Shown: positions 61,042 through 64,000 of the stretch, piece by piece | Numbering within the stretch: position 1 is the stretch's first letter | Layout of the letters: each line of letters begins with the position of its first letter | Source of the DNA: Olsenella uli | GTDB lineage: Bacteria > Actinomycetota > Coriobacteriia > Coriobacteriales > Atopobiaceae | DNA: 64,000 bases | Reading direction: 5' to 3' | Assembly: GCF_901212655.1 (NCBI RefSeq) | Contig: NZ_CAAKON010000020.1 | Location: 41,963 to 105,962 of the forward strand | Notes under the pieces: model-generated | What the model was told of the DNA's origin: nothing | Database searches by the model: none | What the model saw: only the letters and a program-made list of their open reading frames with translations | Made by a program: the position numbers and the translations under genes

Positions 61042-61082
61042 CGTGCGCCCGCAAGGGGCGGGCATGAGGCAAGAAGGAACCC

Positions 61083-62228
61083 ATGGAGGACCTCTCTGAG
61101 ATCAGGACCCGCATCGACGGGATTGACGACCAGATTTGCAAGCTCTTCTGCGAGCGCATGGCCTGCGCGCGCGAGGTTGCGGAGTATAAGCGCGCCAAGG
61201 GCATGCCCGTCCTCGACCGTGGGCGCGAGCGCAAGAAGCTCGCCGCCGTGGCCGAGAAGGTGCCCGAAGACCTGCGCAGCTACACCCAGGTCCTCTTCGA
61301 CCTGCTCATGGCCGTCAGCCGCGCCCAGCAGGGCCGCGAGCTCGACGTGGACTCAAAGCTCGAGCGGCAGATTCGCCAGGCCGAGCTCGACACGGTGCCC
61401 GTCTTCCCCACCACGGCCACCGTCGCCTGCCAGGGCGTAGAGGGGGCCTACTCCCAGCTTGCCGCAGACCGGCTCTTTCGAAGGCCTGCCATCAGCTACT
61501 TCGAGACCTTCGAGGGCGTCTTCCGCGCGGTCGACGAGGGTTTCTGCCGCTATGGCGTGCTCCCCGTCGAGAACTCCACAGCCGGCAGCGTAAACCAGGT
61601 CTACGACCTCATGCGCCGCCACCAGTTCTCAATCGTGCGCTCCGTCCGCCTCAAGGTCGATCACAACCTCCTCGCGCTTCCGGGCGCCCGAATCGAGGAC
61701 ATCCGCGACATCTACAGCCACCAGCAGGCCATCGACCAGTGCCGCGAGTTCCTGCGCACCCTGCCGAATGCCTCCGTCCACGTCTGCGAGAACACCGCGA
61801 TGGCGGCCAAGCTCGTGGCAAAGAGCGGACGTGCCGACGTGGCGGCGCTCTCGAGCCGCGCCTGCGCCACCCTCTACGACCTCGAGCCGCTCGCCAGAAA
61901 CGTCCAGGACAGCGACGCCAACTTCACGCGCTTTGCCTGCATCTCCAAGGACCTCGAGATCTACCCGGGAGCCAACCGCACCTCGCTCATGGTGGTCACC
62001 GGCAACGAGCCCGGCAGCCTCTACAAGGTCCTCGCCCGCCTCTACGCGCTTGACATCAACATCGTGAAGCTCGAGAGTCGACCGCTTCCCAAGTCAGACT
62101 TCGAGTTCATGTTCTACTTCGACCTGGACGCCCCCGCCGCGGACCCAGAGTTCCCCTCCATCGTAGGCTCGCTCGGGGACACGTGCGAGGAGTACCGTTA
62201 CCTCGGCAGCTATTCGGAGCTGGTTTGA
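61083..62228 (+). CDS. pheA: Bifunctional chorismate mutase / prephenate dehydratase
   Basis: The 381-residue P-protein makes phenylpyruvate. An AroQ-type chorismate mutase (about 1-90; IRTRIDGIDDQICKLFCERMACAREV, with Arg and Lys active-site residues) is followed by the dehydratase (about 115-290; CQGVEGAYSQLAAD, LPVENSTAGSVNQVYDLM, the TRF-type NFTRFACISKD) and a C-terminal ACT domain (about 300-375) with the NEPGSLYKVLARL and ESRPLPKSDFEFMF motifs that bind phenylalanine. Feedback inhibition by phenylalanine is therefore expected. Its stop overlaps the aroE-aroK start by one base. Confidence 0.95.
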   Translation: MEDLSEIRTRIDGIDDQICKLFCERMACAREVAEYKRAKGMPVLDRGRERKKLAAVAEKVPEDLRSYTQVLFDLLMAVSRAQQGRELDVDSKLERQIRQAELDTVPVFPTTATVACQGVEGAYSQLAADRLFRRPAISYFETFEGVFRAVDEGFCRYGVLPVENSTAGSVNQVYDLMRRHQFSIVRSVRLKVDHNLLALPGARIEDIRDIYSHQQAIDQCREFLRTLPNASVHVCENTAMAAKLVAKSGRADVAALSSRACATLYDLEPLARNVQDSDANFTRFACISKDLEIYPGANRTSLMVVTGNEPGSLYKVLARLYALDINIVKLESRPLPKSDFEFMFYFDLDAPAADPEFPSIVGSLGDTCEEYRYLGSYSELV

Positions 62229-63562
62229 TGACGACAACGAACGCGCAGGAGAGCGAGATTCGCCTGGCAGCCGCAGGCGACGGCAAGACCAAGGGGAACC
62301 GCACGCCCGTGCGCTATGGCCTCCTCGGGCGCACCCTTGGCCACAGCTGGAGCCCGCAGATCCACCAGCGGCTCGGTTCGGCGCCCTACGAGCTCGTGGA
62401 GCTCGAGCCCAACGAGCTGGCAGACTACGTGCGCGAAGGCCATTGGGAGGGGCTTAACGTCACCATCCCCTACAAGCGCGACGTGATGCCGCTGTGCGAC
62501 GAGCTCTCGGCTGCCGCACAGAGGCTCGGGGCCGTCAACACGCTCATCCGCACGGAGGACGGCCGCGTCCGCGGCGACAACACGGACCTCTACGGCTTTG
62601 CCTGGCTCCTGCGTCGCTTCTGCGAGCGCCACATGGGAGACCTTGAGGCCATCGCCGGCCGAACCTGCCTCGTGCTGGGGTCGGGCGGCGCCAGCCGAGC
62701 CGTGGTGGGCGCCCTCGAGAACGCAGGCTCCAAGCCCGTCGTCATCTCCCGGACGGGCGAGGACGACTATGCCTCGATCACCGAGCGCCACGCGGGCGCA
62801 GTCCTCGTGGTGAACGCGACGCCGGTGGGCATGTACCCCTCCTGCCCCGCGTCCCCCGTGGACGAGGCCACGCTCGCGGCACTCCCCTTGCTGCGCGGCG
62901 TCCTCGATGCCGTCTACAACCCCGAGCGCACGGGCATCTGCCTTGCGGCGGAGCATCTCGGGCTTCCCTCGGAAAGCGGCCTTGCCATGCTCGTGGGTCA
63001 GGCCTGGCGCTCGAGCGAGCTGTGGCAGGGCACGGACCTGCCCCTCGAGCTCGTCGAGTCGATCGAGCGCGAGCTGCGCACCCTCACGAGAAACGTCATC
63101 CTCATCGGCATGCCCGGGAGCGGCAAGACGAGCTGCGGTCATTGCCTGGCGGAGCTCACCGGACGGACGGCCATCGACCTCGACCAGGCCTTCGCCGAGC
63201 GGTTCGGGGCAGGTGCCGGCGAGGTCATCGAACGCGAGGGCGAGGAGGCATTCCGACGCATGGAGACGAAGGTCCTCGCCGACTATGGCAAGAGGAGCGG
63301 CCTCATCCTCTCGTGCGGAGGCGGGGTGGTGACCAGGCCCGAGAACCTCGACCTCATGCGCCAGAACGGCACCGTCGTCATGCTCGACAGGCCCATCGAC
63401 CAACTCTCCAGCAAGGGCCGGCCGCTCTCGAGGGCGCGCGGCGTCAAGGCGTTGGCCGAGGAGCGCATGCCGCTGTACCGCTCATGGGCAGACGTCATCG
63501 TTGGCTGCACGGGATCGGCCCGTGGAGATGCCGAGGAGATTCGTCGGCTGCTTGGCCTCTAG
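62228..63562 (+). CDS. aroE-aroK: Fused shikimate dehydrogenase - shikimate kinase
   Basis: A 444-residue fusion that would reduce dehydroshikimate and phosphorylate shikimate. The AroE part (about 27-285) has the shikimate serines in GHSWSPQIH (S40, S42), the catalytic lysine K83 in NVTIPYK, D120 in GDNTDLYG, and the NADP loop GSGGAS (151-156). The AroK part (about 288-444) has Walker A GMPGSGKT (294-301), the D-x-D pair 317/319, GGG at 364-366, R398 in GRPLSRARG and the RMPLYRSWAD lid end. All residues are intact in both halves and no frameshift joins them, so the fusion is genuine. First 26 residues are a variable leader. Confidence 0.93.
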   Translation: MTTTNAQESEIRLAAAGDGKTKGNRTPVRYGLLGRTLGHSWSPQIHQRLGSAPYELVELEPNELADYVREGHWEGLNVTIPYKRDVMPLCDELSAAAQRLGAVNTLIRTEDGRVRGDNTDLYGFAWLLRRFCERHMGDLEAIAGRTCLVLGSGGASRAVVGALENAGSKPVVISRTGEDDYASITERHAGAVLVVNATPVGMYPSCPASPVDEATLAALPLLRGVLDAVYNPERTGICLAAEHLGLPSESGLAMLVGQAWRSSELWQGTDLPLELVESIERELRTLTRNVILIGMPGSGKTSCGHCLAELTGRTAIDLDQAFAERFGAGAGEVIEREGEEAFRRMETKVLADYGKRSGLILSCGGGVVTRPENLDLMRQNGTVVMLDRPIDQLSSKGRPLSRARGVKALAEERMPLYRSWADVIVGCTGSARGDAEEIRRLLGL

Positions 63563-63727
63563 AGCCACTAAGGGACGTTTTTCGCTCGCTCCCCAACAGC
63601 TGCCTTCGAAGTTTGAAAAGCGTGGCATGCTAAGGTGATTAAGGGACTTATTTGGAGGACTTCCTCCGTGAACGAGCACATGGCAGGACTCGCCTGGCGA
63701 AGATCCTGGTGCAGGGAGGTTTGTGAC
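63563..63727 (+). promoter_or_regulatory. Intergenic region before the PTS gene
   Basis: This 165-base gap holds two copies of TAAGGGAC (63569-63576 and 63640-63647), a GGAGG-actt-CCTCC hairpin (63655-63668) and the ribosome site GGGAGG eight bases before the PTS start. The A/T content around 63610-63650 is higher than elsewhere and likely includes a promoter, but no boxes are convincing, nor is an antiterminator (RAT) sequence. Confidence 0.35.
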
Positions 63728-64000
63728 ATGGACTACGAAAGCGTCGCGGCTGGCATCATCGATGCGCTCGGTGGCGAGGGCAACGTCACAAGCGCCAGCA
63801 CCTGCCTGACGCGCCTGCGTCTCTCGATCGCTGATGTCACCGCCGTTGACCTCGACGCGCTCAAGAAGCTCAGGGGTGTGCTGGGCGTTGCCTCCAGGGG
63901 CTCGGACAGCCTTGAGGTGGTGTTTGGCCCTACGGCCATCGAAGGGGTGTCGCGCGCCTTCGCCCTCCAGACCGACCTTGCGCTCAGCAGCGGCACCACG
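63728..64000 (+). CDS. PTS permease, EIIB domain of the glucose family, 3' end outside window
   Basis: Ninety-one codons are seen from an ATG with GGGAGG upstream, and the frame is open to the window edge. The start MDYESVAAGIIDALGGEGNV and the active-site segment STCLTRLRL (C26 is the phosphoryl cysteine) are typical of EIIB of the glucose/sucrose/beta-glucoside class; KKLRGVLGVASRG and LEVVFGP follow as in the family. EIIC and maybe EIIA are expected downstream. The sugar cannot be told. The beta-glucoside or N-acetylglucosamine types would both fit. Confidence 0.85.
   Translation, partial: MDYESVAAGIIDALGGEGNVTSASTCLTRLRLSIADVTAVDLDALKKLRGVLGVASRGSDSLEVVFGPTAIEGVSRAFALQTDLALSSGTT

Overview
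The window is 64 kb of high-GC bacterial chromosome with almost no spacer DNA and long strings of start/stop-overlapping genes. The content points to an actinobacterium of the class Coriobacteriia (Olsenella/Atopobium type). That placement is an inference from composition, protein flavour and gene order; no 16S rRNA gene lies in the window. The cell is expected to be a rod (MreBCD, PBP2, RodA), to make isoprenoids by the MEP route (ispG, dxr), to use two-subunit glycyl-tRNA synthetase, and to have DprA and ComM.

Layout. 1-3.3 kb is accessory: an internally deleted IS30-type transposase, a RelBE-type toxin-antitoxin pair with its own operator and terminator, a gene-poor stretch of about 0.8 kb, and an unrecognised two-gene module (small protein plus nucleotidyltransferase) behind a perfect palindrome. 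It abuts the 3' end of tRNA-Ile2(CAU), which is followed by tRNA-Ala(GGC). 3.6-7.7 kb holds gpmA, an ABC exporter and an aminotransferase. 7.8-25.2 kb is a long minus-strand housekeeping block, transcribed towards lower coordinates: rplS, rnhB, yraN, comM, dprA, trmFO, xerC, then rpsB, tsf, pyrH, frr, uppS, cdsA, dxr, rseP, ispG, proS. It joins translation, lipid and isoprenoid synthesis, intramembrane proteolysis and DNA processing. 25.4-32.6 kb holds yhbY, the PPDK regulator, glyQS and the rpsP-khpA-rimM-trmD-lepB operon.

32.7-36.0 kb, plus strand, is a two-component system whose sensor gene runs straight into dinB. 36.1-43.6 kb, minus strand, is rplU-rpmA, then obg-proB-proA-nadD-yqeK-rsfS, with a DUF697 gene just upstream. 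43.6-51.6 kb is the elongasome operon mreB-mreC-mreD-mrdA-rodA, ending in the DUF697 gene, preceded by a TPR membrane protein and a cyclophilin. 51.7-55.1 kb holds a zinc-ribbon membrane protein and a P-type ATPase. 55.2-63.6 kb, plus strand, is tRNA-Arg(CCG) and a tight aromatic amino-acid operon (aroF, tyrA, aroB, aroA, aroC, pheA and an aroE-aroK fusion) that lacks only a dehydroquinase. The window ends inside a PTS glucose-family permease gene.

Most of the window is ordinary core genome. The points worth following are the palindrome-controlled nucleotidyltransferase module, a large insertion in the RseP-type protease, coupling of a two-component system to dinB, the aroE-aroK fusion, a PQGL variant in the P-type ATPase, and an extra hydrophobic segment in PBP2.
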